From NCBI RefSeq assembly GCF_014696225.1, contig NZ_JACJPV010000011.1:57015-121014 (forward strand): a stretch of 64,000 nucleotides of DNA, written 5' to 3'. Source of the DNA: Anabaena sp. FACHB-1237. Its GTDB lineage: Bacteria > Cyanobacteriota > Cyanobacteriia > Cyanobacteriales > Nostocaceae. A program made the translations under genes and the position numbers. This document shows, piece after piece, positions 19,071 to 28,430 of this stretch; within the stretch, counting starts at the first letter, position 1; each line of letters starts with the position of its first letter. The notes beneath the pieces were generated by a model, which saw only the letters and a program-made list of their open reading frames with translations, made no database searches and was not told the origin of the DNA.

Positions 19071-22000
19071 CTATTCACCTGCAATTATAGCTTTTTCTTC
19101 CTCTGTTAAACCATATAATTTATAAACAATTTCATCAATTAACCAATCACATTGTTTCAGTTGTTTTTTGATTGGTAAGAGAATATTTAAACTAGATTGA
19201 TATTCTTTTGATAGTGTTTCCTGTGCTTGTCTGGAAGTAATATCAATTTTCACTTTTTTCTTATTTTTCTTGAGAATATCAATTAATTCATCCAAAGTTA
19301 AATGGTTATCTGACTGGGTTTGTTTATAATAATCACCTAAATAATTTTGAATTTTTGATTTATTGGTAAGGTTATCAATTTCAGTACCGATAAATCTTGC
19401 TAACCATGTTAAAAATCCTTTGGTTTCTGTTTGTTTTTGTTGATTTAGAGAGATCATTTGTTCTGCTAAATATGCGAGTAAGTCATGAATTACATCTGCT
19501 TGGGATGGTTGTTGGTTGAGGTGGTTTTCCACTTGAGACAGGAGAATATTAAGATTACCATTGATTTGATATTGTTGGTAAAGGTTGATTGTATTTTCTA
19601 AATATTCTTGGCGTTTTTCTGGGAGAGTTGTAAAGGATATTTCACGAATAGGAAGATATTGAATATATTCTCTAAATCTAAGATAACCACCACGAATAGT
19701 CAAAGCACCAAATAGAAGTTTATAAAGAAAATCACTTAAAGGAGAATTAAGAATAGCAGCTAAAAAACTAACATTTACTTCTTCATTGGATTTAGGGACA
19801 ATAATATACACTGTATTCAGAGCATAATAATATGAATTTTCATGAGAAATATCAAGTCCTACAGTTAGAAATTTCCCGATATCCTTAACCACAATTTTTT
19901 TCTGTTCAAAAAGTTCCTCAGATTTTGGATTATATAATTTTTTTTGATCATAAATTAAATATCTACCTTCCCAATTAATCCAGTATTTTTCCACTTCTTC
20001 CGCATCAATGATTGGTTTAGTTCGTGTTTTTATTGATACTTGTGATTCTAAAATCTTAGAATATTGACTAGTAGTAAGTATAAGTTCATCTCTAAGTTTT
20101 TTACTACCTATGCGAATACATTGTTCTATATCACATTTATCTCGAATAAACATTGAATTTAAATAAGTTTTCTCATATATTTTCCATCTAATGTCATCAA
20201 GAAATAAGGAAAAAATATTTACTGGAGTTTTCAAAAATCTATTTTGAGGAATTAATTTACCAGCACAAACACCATTTAACTCTCCTTGTTTCATATCTAA
20301 AATATATAATGGTTCATCTAAAATAAAGACACTTGTATCTATTAAGTGATTATCTGTTATAACCTGATTTTTAAAGATAGATATAACTGTATATGTTGCT
20401 GCTTCTGGAAAAATACTCTCAGCTTTTGCTAAATCTACAAGATTTAAGATAGTTGTTTTTTGTAGTAGCTTTTTTCTCAGAAAGTTACCATAACCATACA
20501 CAAAATATTTATTGGGAGTAATTACACCACATATTCCCTCAATTTTTAATATATCAAGAGCTTTATCAAAAAATAGTATATAAATATCAACTCTTCCTTG
20601 AGCAGAATTATAAGTTTTTAAAAGATAATCTCTTTCTTGAACATCAATATTTAAAACATTGACATAAGGAGGATTTCCAATAACAGCATCAAACCCAGAA
20701 TTATCCTTCCAACTTGCATTTTCTAAATCAATAAACACCTCTGGAAATTCCAAATCCCAATGAAAAAACCGCTTTTCCTCAAACAACATTCTCGCACTTT
20801 CATAAACTGCAAAATCAGCAGCATTCATACCTTCAACATTAACAGAAATTGCATTAGTACCAAACCTTTCTAACCAATTCTTAGCTTGTTTAACACCAAA
20901 AAATTGCGAAACATAAACATCTAACAACCTTTTATAAGGTTTAGCAGCTTTATCAAACTCCTTAAACAACCTTTCGCTAGTTTCCACCTCCGCAAAATTC
21001 GCATCACTTAACGTACTCACACCGCGCATAATTTCCGCAGCACGTAATAAACCCACAAAAGGACCAGTTAATAAATTTAATTGAAAACTATAACTTCCAC
21101 TTTCCTCCTTAACCATCTTACTTTCAGCTTCTCGCGCAGTAGTACCAATTAGCGAATTTCCACAGCGTAAATGATGATCCAAAAAACTCAAAGGAGCGCC
21201 AATAGTGAAAGAATGTAACCATAAACTCACCTTAGCTAATTCTACCGCCATCAGGTTTAAATCCACACCATAAATACAGCGTTTCATAACTACCCGTTGT
21301 AAAAGTTGAGTATCTTCTAACTTATTCACATCAATAGTAATACCCTGCTGTTGTAAATTTTGTAAAATACTATTGCGGGTAACTTCCAACATTTGCAAAA
21401 CCGGATTATATTCAGGATATTCATTTAAAATGGCGATTAATTCATCAGTTAAAAAATCAACAGCTTCCACTAAAAAATGTCCGCTTCCCATCGCAGGATC
21501 ACAAATTTTAATATCTAATAGAGTATTTTGTGCTTTTCTTTCTAAACGTTGTAAATCTTTTTGTAAACCTTTATTACTTTGTACTCCTAACCTACCATCT
21601 GCCATTTTTTCATGTAATTGGTGAATTTGCATCATTAAATCTGCAAATTGTTGTTTTCTTTCCTGTAAAATCGGTTTGAGAGTATGACTAACAATGTATT
21701 TAACAATATAATCAGGAGTATAATAAGAACCTGTAGCTTTACGTTCACCTTTATCATTTTCTAAATGAACTTTACCCTTATTTCCATCTTCAATAACTAA
21801 ACAATATTCTAATAAACCTTCATAAATTGAACCCAATTGTCGCACACCCAAAAAACTATAGTCAATGGGCAATTTTTCAAACCTTGCTAACTTATCTAAA
21901 GCAGGAAATAACACAGCATCAGATAATTGATATTCATACAAAAAGTAATTATCAGGATAATCTTTAATATCCTCAACTTTATGAAAATCACAATGAAATA

Positions 22001-23072
22001 AACCACCATTATAACGGGGTACTTCTAAAGCAGCATCTCCTCTATCTACAATTTCAAATAAACCTAATAAACTCTTATAAATTTTTGTGGAAGTTTGACT
22101 TAATGTTTTTTGTTTATCAACACTTTCCGCTATTTCTTGAGTAATTTTAATTAAACTATAATCACGGTAAGCTGTAGTAATTGGTAAGAGATTCCTAGCT
22201 TCAGCATAGAGGATAAATAACAACTTATATAAAAATGATAAAGTAGCAGCATAAACCTGTTTTGTTTCTACAGTTTTTCCCCGTCGTATTCCATCAGCAA
22301 CAAAACCTCCCGCTAACTGAGGAAATATCTGTTCAAACACCAAAGTTTTTAACTCATTTCCTACTTGAGTCGCATAGGTTGTACTTCCTTCTCTGACTCT
22401 TTCTAAAAAGTTTTTGTTGTAATTATCTTTGATAAAAGCAGCACTTCTAAAAAATAACCAAAAATATTTAAACTTCTCTAAATCTGCACCTTCTAATAAT
22501 TCTACCAAATCTATAGGATAAAATTCCGTTGCGGTAGAAGACGCTTGACGATAATATAAACGCCATTCTTTACCATTGGTTAAAATTCCCCAGTCAACAT
22601 TTGTACCTGTAAGATAACTAGAAATTTGAAAAGATGGATTTTCATTTTTATAAATATCTCGTTTATCATTAGCAGAAACCTTACTTAATTGTCTTTCCCA
22701 ATATTTAGCTTCTGCTATTACTAAAACCTTGCTATAAAATGCAGTTTCATTATTTTGTAAAGTATAAGCTACATCGCGTTCACTTTCATTAGCAAACAAA
22801 GCATAATCAGGACGTTCCGCCCTACCTTTACCGCGAGTTACAACTTGAGGAATAGTTTTAAAGCCTAATAATTCTAAAACGGGCTTAATAAACACATCTT
22901 CAGTTTGGGATTCATTGAGAGTAGGTAAAATGGCTTTTTTGGATAAATAAAGATTTTTTAATGTCTCAAAATTCGCAGTAACATCTATTTGCCATTCGGG
23001 AGTTTCTTGAATGCGAAATGTTAAATAATGTTGAGAAAATAAGGGCTTATTGGATTTTTGTGTATCTGTCAT
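19071..23072 (-). CDS. Type IIG-like fused restriction-modification enzyme
   Basis: 1333 residues, a single-chain restriction and methylation protein. An N-terminal PD-(D/E)XK nuclease domain shows RPDYALF near residue 88 and VIAEAKYW near 118. The adenine methyltransferase centre (Eco57I-like) has motif I DPAMGSGHFLVEAVDF at about 524 and motif IV NPPYVNVLN at about 795. The stretch before it, GSYYTPDYIVKYIVSHTLKP, is the usual lead-in. Residues after about 1000 would be the target-recognition and C-terminal helical region. Such enzymes methylate one strand of an asymmetric site and cut at a distance. No separate methylase or specificity gene is adjacent, so it is self-contained. The frame is intact throughout. 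The recognition site cannot be read from sequence alone. Confidence 0.87.
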   Translation of the reverse strand: MTDTQKSNKPLFSQHYLTFRIQETPEWQIDVTANFETLKNLYLSKKAILPTLNESQTEDVFIKPVLELLGFKTIPQVVTRGKGRAERPDYALFANESERDVAYTLQNNETAFYSKVLVIAEAKYWERQLSKVSANDKRDIYKNENPSFQISSYLTGTNVDWGILTNGKEWRLYYRQASSTATEFYPIDLVELLEGADLEKFKYFWLFFRSAAFIKDNYNKNFLERVREGSTTYATQVGNELKTLVFEQIFPQLAGGFVADGIRRGKTVETKQVYAATLSFLYKLLFILYAEARNLLPITTAYRDYSLIKITQEIAESVDKQKTLSQTSTKIYKSLLGLFEIVDRGDAALEVPRYNGGLFHCDFHKVEDIKDYPDNYFLYEYQLSDAVLFPALDKLARFEKLPIDYSFLGVRQLGSIYEGLLEYCLVIEDGNKGKVHLENDKGERKATGSYYTPDYIVKYIVSHTLKPILQERKQQFADLMMQIHQLHEKMADGRLGVQSNKGLQKDLQRLERKAQNTLLDIKICDPAMGSGHFLVEAVDFLTDELIAILNEYPEYNPVLQMLEVTRNSILQNLQQQGITIDVNKLEDTQLLQRVVMKRCIYGVDLNLMAVELAKVSLWLHSFTIGAPLSFLDHHLRCGNSLIGTTAREAESKMVKEESGSYSFQLNLLTGPFVGLLRAAEIMRGVSTLSDANFAEVETSERLFKEFDKAAKPYKRLLDVYVSQFFGVKQAKNWLERFGTNAISVNVEGMNAADFAVYESARMLFEEKRFFHWDLEFPEVFIDLENASWKDNSGFDAVIGNPPYVNVLNIDVQERDYLLKTYNSAQGRVDIYILFFDKALDILKIEGICGVITPNKYFVYGYGNFLRKKLLQKTTILNLVDLAKAESIFPEAATYTVISIFKNQVITDNHLIDTSVFILDEPLYILDMKQGELNGVCAGKLIPQNRFLKTPVNIFSLFLDDIRWKIYEKTYLNSMFIRDKCDIEQCIRIGSKKLRDELILTTSQYSKILESQVSIKTRTKPIIDAEEVEKYWINWEGRYLIYDQKKLYNPKSEELFEQKKIVVKDIGKFLTVGLDISHENSYYYALNTVYIIVPKSNEEVNVSFLAAILNSPLSDFLYKLLFGALTIRGGYLRFREYIQYLPIREISFTTLPEKRQEYLENTINLYQQYQINGNLNILLSQVENHLNQQPSQADVIHDLLAYLAEQMISLNQQKQTETKGFLTWLARFIGTEIDNLTNKSKIQNYLGDYYKQTQSDNHLTLDELIDILKKNKKKVKIDITSRQAQETLSKEYQSSLNILLPIKKQLKQCDWLIDEIVYKLYGLTEEEKAIIAGE

Positions 23073-23182
23073 TATATTAAGCCTTAAATAGTAGATACAG
23101 TGGCTTATAATATTAACAAATAACGAACAAGAAATTCACACAAAACACAAAATTAATACAAATGTTAATGTCAAGAAGTAAT

Positions 23183-23280
23183 CGTAGGGTGAGTTAGCGA
23201 TAGCGTAACGCACCATATAAGATAAATTATATATGGTGTATTATTCTTATTAGTAATTTTAGTAGCGTAACGCACCACAT
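23183..23280. repeat. Short repeats of the GCGTAACGCACC type
   Basis: TAGCGTAACGCACCATATA at 23201-23219 recurs as TAGCGTAACGCACCACATA at about 23262-23280. CACCATATA and TATATGGTG (23211-23219, 23230-23238) can form a 9-bp hairpin. A similar piece (GTAGGGTGCGTTAATC) lies at about 56245. Confidence 0.5.
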
Positions 23281-23281
23281 A

Positions 23282-23388
23282 TACAGCACATTTCATCTAC
23301 ATGAGATACACTATGAACAGGCAAGATACCTGTGTTACAAGGGTTTTATTATTAACATCTGTACCTCATAATAACGGAAACTGCTGTA
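23282..23388 (+). mobile_element. R107 small mobile repeat, copy 2
   Basis: Ends TACAGCACATTTC and GGAAACTGCTGTA. The interior GCAAGATACCTGTGTTAC and GGTTTTATTATTAACATC match copy 1 in reverse. It lies about 130 bp before the permease start. Confidence 0.7.
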
Positions 23389-23515
23389 TAATAGAGAAAT
23401 TATATATAAAGTGTATTATTTTTATTAGTAAAGAAGTTGTAATTCATTGCTTGTTCTCCCGGCCTTTACAGGCAATTTAAGATTTTTACAAAGTAAATTA
23501 GTGTAAATTAGTACG

Positions 23516-24514
23516 GTGAAATTAGTTTTTCTTGTTTTTTTGATTTTTATTGTTATGATTGATACACTATTTCATGCTTACACACCTCTATTGATCTGGA
23601 TAGGGTTAGGAATTGTCTTATCTGGCTTTATCTCACCCATGTTTCTCAGGTTTATAGGCCAGGGACTTTACTGGGTAGGAGTTCCTTTACAACTTTTAGT
23701 ATTAGCACGTCATACCAGTTCGTCCCAAGGTGGACTTGTTCCAGCAATAGCGATCGCCATTTTACTACTAAGTTTTATTTTAGCTATGGTAACTTGGTGG
23801 GTTTTTCAAAGACTAAAACCGCCTGAAAACCTTTTAAAAGAGCAATCTTTAGATATTTCAGCAATTAAAGCTACATTAGGTAGTTTTATTCTTGCGGCAA
23901 TTTTAGGTAATACTGGCTTTGTGGGACTGGCATTAACAGAAGTGTTAACTAGCCCGGAAAATACTGATTGGTCAGTATTATTTAGTGTGACGACTAATGT
24001 GGTTGGTACTTATGGAATTGCGGTGTTAATTGCTAGTTATTTTGGTCAGAAGGAAACGGAAAATCATTGGTGGATGCAGGTAAGAGATATAGTCACAGTT
24101 CCCAGTTTATGGAGTTTTTTCATTGGTTTAAATACCCAGTTTATTGAATTACCTGCCGTAGTGGAGTCAGCTTTAGATCAAGCTGTTTGGGTAGTAATTG
24201 CCTTAGCTTTGTTACTGGTTGGTTTTCGTTTAGGTAAGATGAGATCATTAGGAAGTTTAGCGATCGCTACCATTGCCAGTACAATTAAAGTATTTATTGT
24301 TCCTTTACTAGTAGGATTAATCGCAACATATTTCGGTATAACAGGTGAACATCGTTTAGTGTTAGTTCTGATGTCTGGTACACCCACGGGTCTTTCTGTA
24401 CTGATTTTGGCAGAAGTTTATGATTTGGATCGGGATTTGTTATCTAGTAGTATTGCTTTAACTTTTATCGGGTTATTTTTAGCGTTACCCCTTTGGTTAG
24501 TTTGCTTTAGGTAA
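23516..24514 (+). CDS. AEC (auxin efflux carrier) family permease
   Basis: 332 residues from a GTG start, with about ten hydrophobic membrane segments. The repeated two-half architecture fits AEC-family carriers, with VGLALTEVLTSP and TTNVVGTYGIAVLIASYF in the middle and VLMSGTPTGLSVLILAEVYDLD near the end. Family members export small organic acids or similar solutes; the substrate here is unknown. An in-frame ATG at 23555 (MIDTLFHAYTPLL) is a very plausible alternative start. The GTG version only adds a short hydrophobic leader and has no clear ribosome site. Confidence 0.8.
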   Translation: MKLVFLVFLIFIVMIDTLFHAYTPLLIWIGLGIVLSGFISPMFLRFIGQGLYWVGVPLQLLVLARHTSSSQGGLVPAIAIAILLLSFILAMVTWWVFQRLKPPENLLKEQSLDISAIKATLGSFILAAILGNTGFVGLALTEVLTSPENTDWSVLFSVTTNVVGTYGIAVLIASYFGQKETENHWWMQVRDIVTVPSLWSFFIGLNTQFIELPAVVESALDQAVWVVIALALLLVGFRLGKMRSLGSLAIATIASTIKVFIVPLLVGLIATYFGITGEHRLVLVLMSGTPTGLSVLILAEVYDLDRDLLSSSIALTFIGLFLALPLWLVCFR

Positions 24515-24685
24515 ATTTAAAATTACGTAGTGCAAATCATTCACACAGCTTGCTCAAGGCATATTTGATTAGGTTTTGCCATCTACCTGCCATAACTTTG
24601 CCAAAAAATACAAATAAAGGTACAAATTTTTGCCAAGATAGAAATATGATTTTGTTTTGTAAAACTTCACTTGGCAGAAATCAGC

Positions 24686-25447
24686 ATGAGTGAAAAACCC
24701 ATAGAAAGTTACGGCAAAAGTTTTCTTGTTCTCATTTTGCCCATATCCTTTGTGATTGTTTTTGTAGTCAACACCTGGAAAGTATTACTTGTAATCTTAG
24801 GTTTGCTAATAGCTGTGAATCTTTGGCAAAACCATAGATGGGAAAAGTGGTGTCAACAGGTTAACCCCCTTTTCTATGAAATGATTAGGGAAAATCAGGG
24901 GAAAATTACCCCTATAGACTTAGCTCTTAGAGGTAATTTTTCTGGTAAGGTAGCAACACGCTACTTAGAGACTAAAGCTGTGGAATTTGGTGCTAATGTC
25001 CAAAAATCTCAAGGTGATGATCATGCTTACTATTTCATCACTGCCAGTATTTTAGGCGATATTTTTGACAGTAGTGAGCCAATTAAGCAGCTTCCTGATC
25101 AAGCAGTAAATAAAGCTGCACGTTCTTTTTTAGTCCCACCACCTCCCCTTCCTATAGTGGAGGAAATTCAACCAGAAGAACTAGCAGAGACGGAAATTGA
25201 ACCTTCGCAGCAAATTCCTGAACAGCAAAATAACATTGAAGAAGTTAAAAAACCATTAGAAGAACAGTTAGTTTTTGGTTCTTTGATTCAATCAGAGTTA
25301 GCAAAGCGTTTAAATGTTTATTCTAGTACAGTTTATAAACGACGCAATGATCCTGATTTTGCCCAATGGAGTCGCAGTCGAGATCCGGATGGTATTGCTT
25401 GGTCCTATTCCCGCAAAACTAGGGAGTTTTTCCCTTTAGAAGAGTGA
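24686..25447 (+). CDS. Membrane-anchored protein with winged-helix-like C-terminus
   Basis: 253 residues from the ATG (a TTG 15 bp earlier would add MAEIS). Two close hydrophobic segments lie at about 9-45 (LVLILPISFVIVFVV, VLLVILGLLIAVNLW). A cytosolic stretch follows (NPLFYEMIRENQGKITPIDLA), with the look of a small helix-turn-helix fold. A proline/glutamate-rich linker spans about 155-195. The C-terminal 60 residues read LIQSELAKRLNVYSSTVYKR and DPDFAQWSRSRDPDG, like a DNA-binding-type winged helix. I do not recognise a named family, and function is unknown. Confidence 0.65.
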   Translation: MSEKPIESYGKSFLVLILPISFVIVFVVNTWKVLLVILGLLIAVNLWQNHRWEKWCQQVNPLFYEMIRENQGKITPIDLALRGNFSGKVATRYLETKAVEFGANVQKSQGDDHAYYFITASILGDIFDSSEPIKQLPDQAVNKAARSFLVPPPPLPIVEEIQPEELAETEIEPSQQIPEQQNNIEEVKKPLEEQLVFGSLIQSELAKRLNVYSSTVYKRRNDPDFAQWSRSRDPDGIAWSYSRKTREFFPLEE

Positions 25448-25554
25448 TATAGCACATTATATCTATGTGAGGTATACAATAGGCGGGCAAGATGCCCGCA
25501 CTACAATGGTTTTATCTTGTATACTTGTACCTGATTAAACCGGAAACTGCTGTA
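25448..25554 (+). mobile_element. R107 small mobile repeat, copy 3
   Basis: Ends TATAGCACATTA and CCGGAAACTGCTGTA. It begins right at the stop codon of the preceding gene and ends 33 bp before the pyrD stop, so it fills the space between convergent genes. The core GGCGGGCAAGATGCCCGC is a stronger palindrome than in the other copies. Confidence 0.7.
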
Positions 25555-25586
25555 AATGATAGCATTCCGATTGTAGAATTTAATTG

Positions 25587-26741
25587 TTAATTACCTATCC
25601 CGATCGCTTGACTAATATCATTAAGTCCCTTTTCTTCTAACTTGATTAATAATCCTTTCAGGATATTCTTAATCATGTAAGGACCGTAATAAATCCAGCC
25701 AGTGTAAATTTGCACTAAACTTGCACCAGCTGTGATTTTTTCCCAAGCATCCTCCGCCGTAAAAATTCCACCTACACCGATAATAGGTATTTCCCCTTGA
25801 GTTTGTTGGTAAATATAGCGAATTACTTCTGTAGATCGTTGACGTAAAGGCGCACCGCTAATGCCACCCGCTTCTAATGCTGGTGATTGTCCAGTTTTAT
25901 CAATAATGGTAGTTTTCAATCCATTGCGGCTAATAGTGGTATTAGTAGCAATTAAACCCGCCAGTTTATGAGTTTTTGCCAAGTTAATAATGTCCGAGAT
26001 AGCATCCCATTCCAAGTCAGGTGCTATTTTCACAAATAATGGTTTTTGGGATGTATTTTCTGCCTGTAGTAGAGTTAAAATTTGATCTAACATAGCAGCA
26101 TCTTGGAGCGATCGCAATCCAGGAGTATTGGGAGATGATACATTAACCACAAAGTAATCACCTAAATCTTGCAATAAGCGAAAACTCTCAAGATAATCTT
26201 GGGCAGCTTCTGTTAAGGGTGTTATTTTAGATTTACCCAAGTTAATTCCTAGAGGTATTACCACTGCCTCGCTTAATCGTTTTTTTTCTTGTATTAATCT
26301 TTGTGCCATTGCTGCTGCACCTAAATTATTAAAACCCATACGATTAAGTACAGCTTGATCTAATGGTAAACGAAATAAACGAGGACGATCATTTCCGGGT
26401 TGGGGATGGTAAGTAACCGTGCCAATTTCCGCCGATCCAAAGCCAAAATTAGACCAGATAGAAGCAGCAATACCATTTTTATCAAAACCTGCCGACAAAC
26501 CCACTGGATTAGGAAAATTTAGCCCGAATAGGTTTTGTTTTAATCGGGGATCTTGCCAACAGAGGTTATTTCTGATACACTGGTTTAACCATTTACTAGG
26601 GGGCTGATGGCGGTTTTGAGAGAGCTTATCTAAAATAAAAATGACTTGGTCATGTAAATACTCAGGATCGGGTTTTACCAGAGTAAATAAAAAATTAGTA
26701 ACTAGTGCTTGATAAATATCCAATTTAGGGTAACATTTCAA
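25587..26741 (-). CDS. pyrD: Dihydroorotate dehydrogenase (quinone), class 2
   Basis: 384 residues, the length of quinone-linked class 2 enzymes. It oxidises dihydroorotate to orotate in pyrimidine synthesis and passes electrons to the membrane quinone pool. Landmarks are [56 protein letters not shown], the FMN/catalytic stretch [14 protein letters not shown] (with the class 2 catalytic serine) and [13 protein letters not shown]. The N-terminal ~40 residues form the amphipathic region that docks class 2 enzymes on the membrane. It is monocistronic. Confidence 0.96.
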   Translation of the reverse strand: MKCYPKLDIYQALVTNFLFTLVKPDPEYLHDQVIFILDKLSQNRHQPPSKWLNQCIRNNLCWQDPRLKQNLFGLNFPNPVGLSAGFDKNGIAASIWSNFGFGSAEIGTVTYHPQPGNDRPRLFRLPLDQAVLNRMGFNNLGAAAMAQRLIQEKKRLSEAVVIPLGINLGKSKITPLTEAAQDYLESFRLLQDLGDYFVVNVSSPNTPGLRSLQDAAMLDQILTLLQAENTSQKPLFVKIAPDLEWDAISDIINLAKTHKLAGLIATNTTISRNGLKTTIIDKTGQSPALEAGGISGAPLRQRSTEVIRYIYQQTQGEIPIIGVGGIFTAEDAWEKITAGASLVQIYTGWIYYGPYMIKNILKGLLIKLEEKGLNDISQAIGIGN

Positions 26742-26886
26742 CGACTATTACACAGATATCAATCACAAAATTGTTCACACAACTTTGTTAGGCATCTTTA
26801 AACATATTACTACAACCTATGTCAAACAATAATACCAATAGTTGACCAAAAACCACATCCTCAGAACAATATTTGAATATTTGATC

Positions 26887-27006
26887 AGGACTTACGCAAC
26901 CTGCACATTCGTAGGGTGTGGTTCAACAAGCTCACCAACCGCATCAGACAGTATAAATCTTGCAAATAACAAATTTTTTAGTCTGACACTTGGGTAAGTA
27001 AGTCCT
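26887..27006 (-). mobile_element. R146 small mobile repeat, internally deleted copy
   Basis: Begins AGGACTTACGCAACCTGCAC and ends TGGGTAAGTAAGTCCT, where AAGT is duplicated. The segment between GCAAATAAC and TTTTTTAGTCTGACACT has lost about 25 bp compared with full copies. It lies 90 bp upstream of the DUF2256 gene; the rest of 26742-27096 shows no gene. Confidence 0.7.
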
Positions 27007-27096
27007 ATTGATATTACAGCACTTTGTAAAACCAACTAGTACAGAATTAATCCCAACTTTAAACTTAACTCCTTGTAATCTTTGATTGTTGCTAAT

Positions 27097-27267
27097 ATGG
27101 TAAAGTTTCGGAAAAAATCTGATCTACCCACCAAAATTTGTCCAGTTTGTCAACGTCCCTTTACCTGGCGCAAAAAATGGCAAGATTGTTGGGATGATGT
27201 GAAATATTGTTCAGAACGTTGTCGTCGTCGTCGTGATGATACTAAACATCATCATGATCAAAGTTAA
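27097..27267 (+). CDS. DUF2256 zinc-ribbon protein
   Basis: 56 residues from the ATG at 27097 (a TTG 15 bp earlier is a weaker option). The DUF2256 pattern is clear: [16 protein letters not shown], then [13 protein letters not shown]. The two CxxC-type pairs should bind zinc. The protein is small and basic and the function is unknown. It lies 24 bp before the isoaspartyl peptidase gene and is probably co-transcribed with it. Confidence 0.85.
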   Translation: MVKFRKKSDLPTKICPVCQRPFTWRKKWQDCWDDVKYCSERCRRRRDDTKHHHDQS

Positions 27268-27291
27268 TAGTTCTAAAAAGTGTAAAACAAG

Positions 27292-28245
27292 ATGAAATTA
27301 GAAATTAAACCTAAATTAATTATTCATGGTGGCGCAGGAAGTTCTCTTCAAGGCAAGGGCGGGTTAATTGCTGTACGTAATGCTTTGAGAAAAATTGTTG
27401 ATTCCGTATATTCTCAGTTGTTAATGGGAATAAATGCTACAGAAGCAGTAGTCAAAGGTTGTCAGATGTTGGAAGATGAACCTCGATTTAATGCAGGTAC
27501 GGGTTCAGTTTTGCAGTCAGATGGGCAAATTCGCATGAGTGCGGCTATTATGGATGGAAATATGGGTAGATTTAGTGGTGTTATTAATGTTTCACGGATA
27601 AAAAACCCTATTACAATGGCTCAATTTTTACAAACTAGTAGCGATCGCGTCTTATCAGATTATGGTGCTGCGGAATTAGCTAGGGAGTTACAATTTCCGA
27701 TTTATAACCCTTTGACTGATTTACGTTTGCAAGAATGGATAGCAGAACGTCAAGATAATTTTCAAAAAACTATGGCTGGAGTAGTGGCTGAACCGGAAAT
27801 GGCAGAAGCTGGTAGTGCAGGAAGAGGTACAATAGGTGTAGTTGTTTTAGATGGTTATGGCAAATTAGCGGTAGGTACTTCCACAGGAGGTAAAGGTTTT
27901 GAAAGAATTGGACGAGTCAGCGATTCAGCTATGCCTGCTGGTAACTATGCCAATAAGTTTGCTGCTGTAAGCTGTACAGGAATTGGTGAAGATATTATTG
28001 ATGAATGTTTAGCCGCTAAAGTAGTAGTGCGGGTAACAGATGGAATGACATTAGCTACAGCAATGGAAAAATCATTTATAGAGGCAAATAATAATCATAG
28101 AGATTTTGGAGCGATCGCTATAGATAGCAACGGTAATATATCCTATGGTAAAACCTGTGAAGTGTTATTATCAGCTTATCATGATGGTAATAATATTGGT
28201 GATACCTTAGAATGGCATAATCAAGAACTGACTGGTAATAGGTAA
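27292..28245 (+). CDS. Isoaspartyl peptidase / L-asparaginase (Ntn hydrolase)
   Basis: 317 residues; plant-type asparaginase family, which cleaves itself and then removes beta-aspartyl residues from dipeptides. In cyanobacteria it acts in cyanophycin breakdown, splitting the beta-Asp-Arg dipeptide. The family start IIHGGAGS is at the N-terminus. The cleavage site and N-terminal threonine nucleophile are in GRGTIGVVVLDGYG (about 178-181), followed by AVGTSTGG and GRVSDSAMPAGNYAN. It is preceded by the DUF2256 gene. Confidence 0.93.
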   Translation: MKLEIKPKLIIHGGAGSSLQGKGGLIAVRNALRKIVDSVYSQLLMGINATEAVVKGCQMLEDEPRFNAGTGSVLQSDGQIRMSAAIMDGNMGRFSGVINVSRIKNPITMAQFLQTSSDRVLSDYGAAELARELQFPIYNPLTDLRLQEWIAERQDNFQKTMAGVVAEPEMAEAGSAGRGTIGVVVLDGYGKLAVGTSTGGKGFERIGRVSDSAMPAGNYANKFAAVSCTGIGEDIIDECLAAKVVVRVTDGMTLATAMEKSFIEANNNHRDFGAIAIDSNGNISYGKTCEVLLSAYHDGNNIGDTLEWHNQELTGNR

Positions 28246-28263
28246 TTGGTCATAGTTTTAGTT

Positions 28264-28367
28264 TAAGCTGTTGTGCCTTTAACTTGAATAATTAATACAA
28301 GCAAGATGCTTGTGCTACTGTAACTTCAAGTTTTTTAATTATACAGTGAGTGCTGCACATTAGTTTA
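28264..28367 (+). mobile_element. R104 small mobile repeat, copy 3
   Basis: 104 bp from TAAGCTGTTGTGC to GCACATTAGTTTA, between the isoaspartyl peptidase and recQ genes. Near-identical core with ACAAGCAAGATGCTTGT. Confidence 0.75.
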
Positions 28368-28430
28368 TGATATAAAGTAGTGCAAGCATCGTGCTTGTAT
28401 TCCTTATCTAAAGTAAACCAGCAATAGCTT

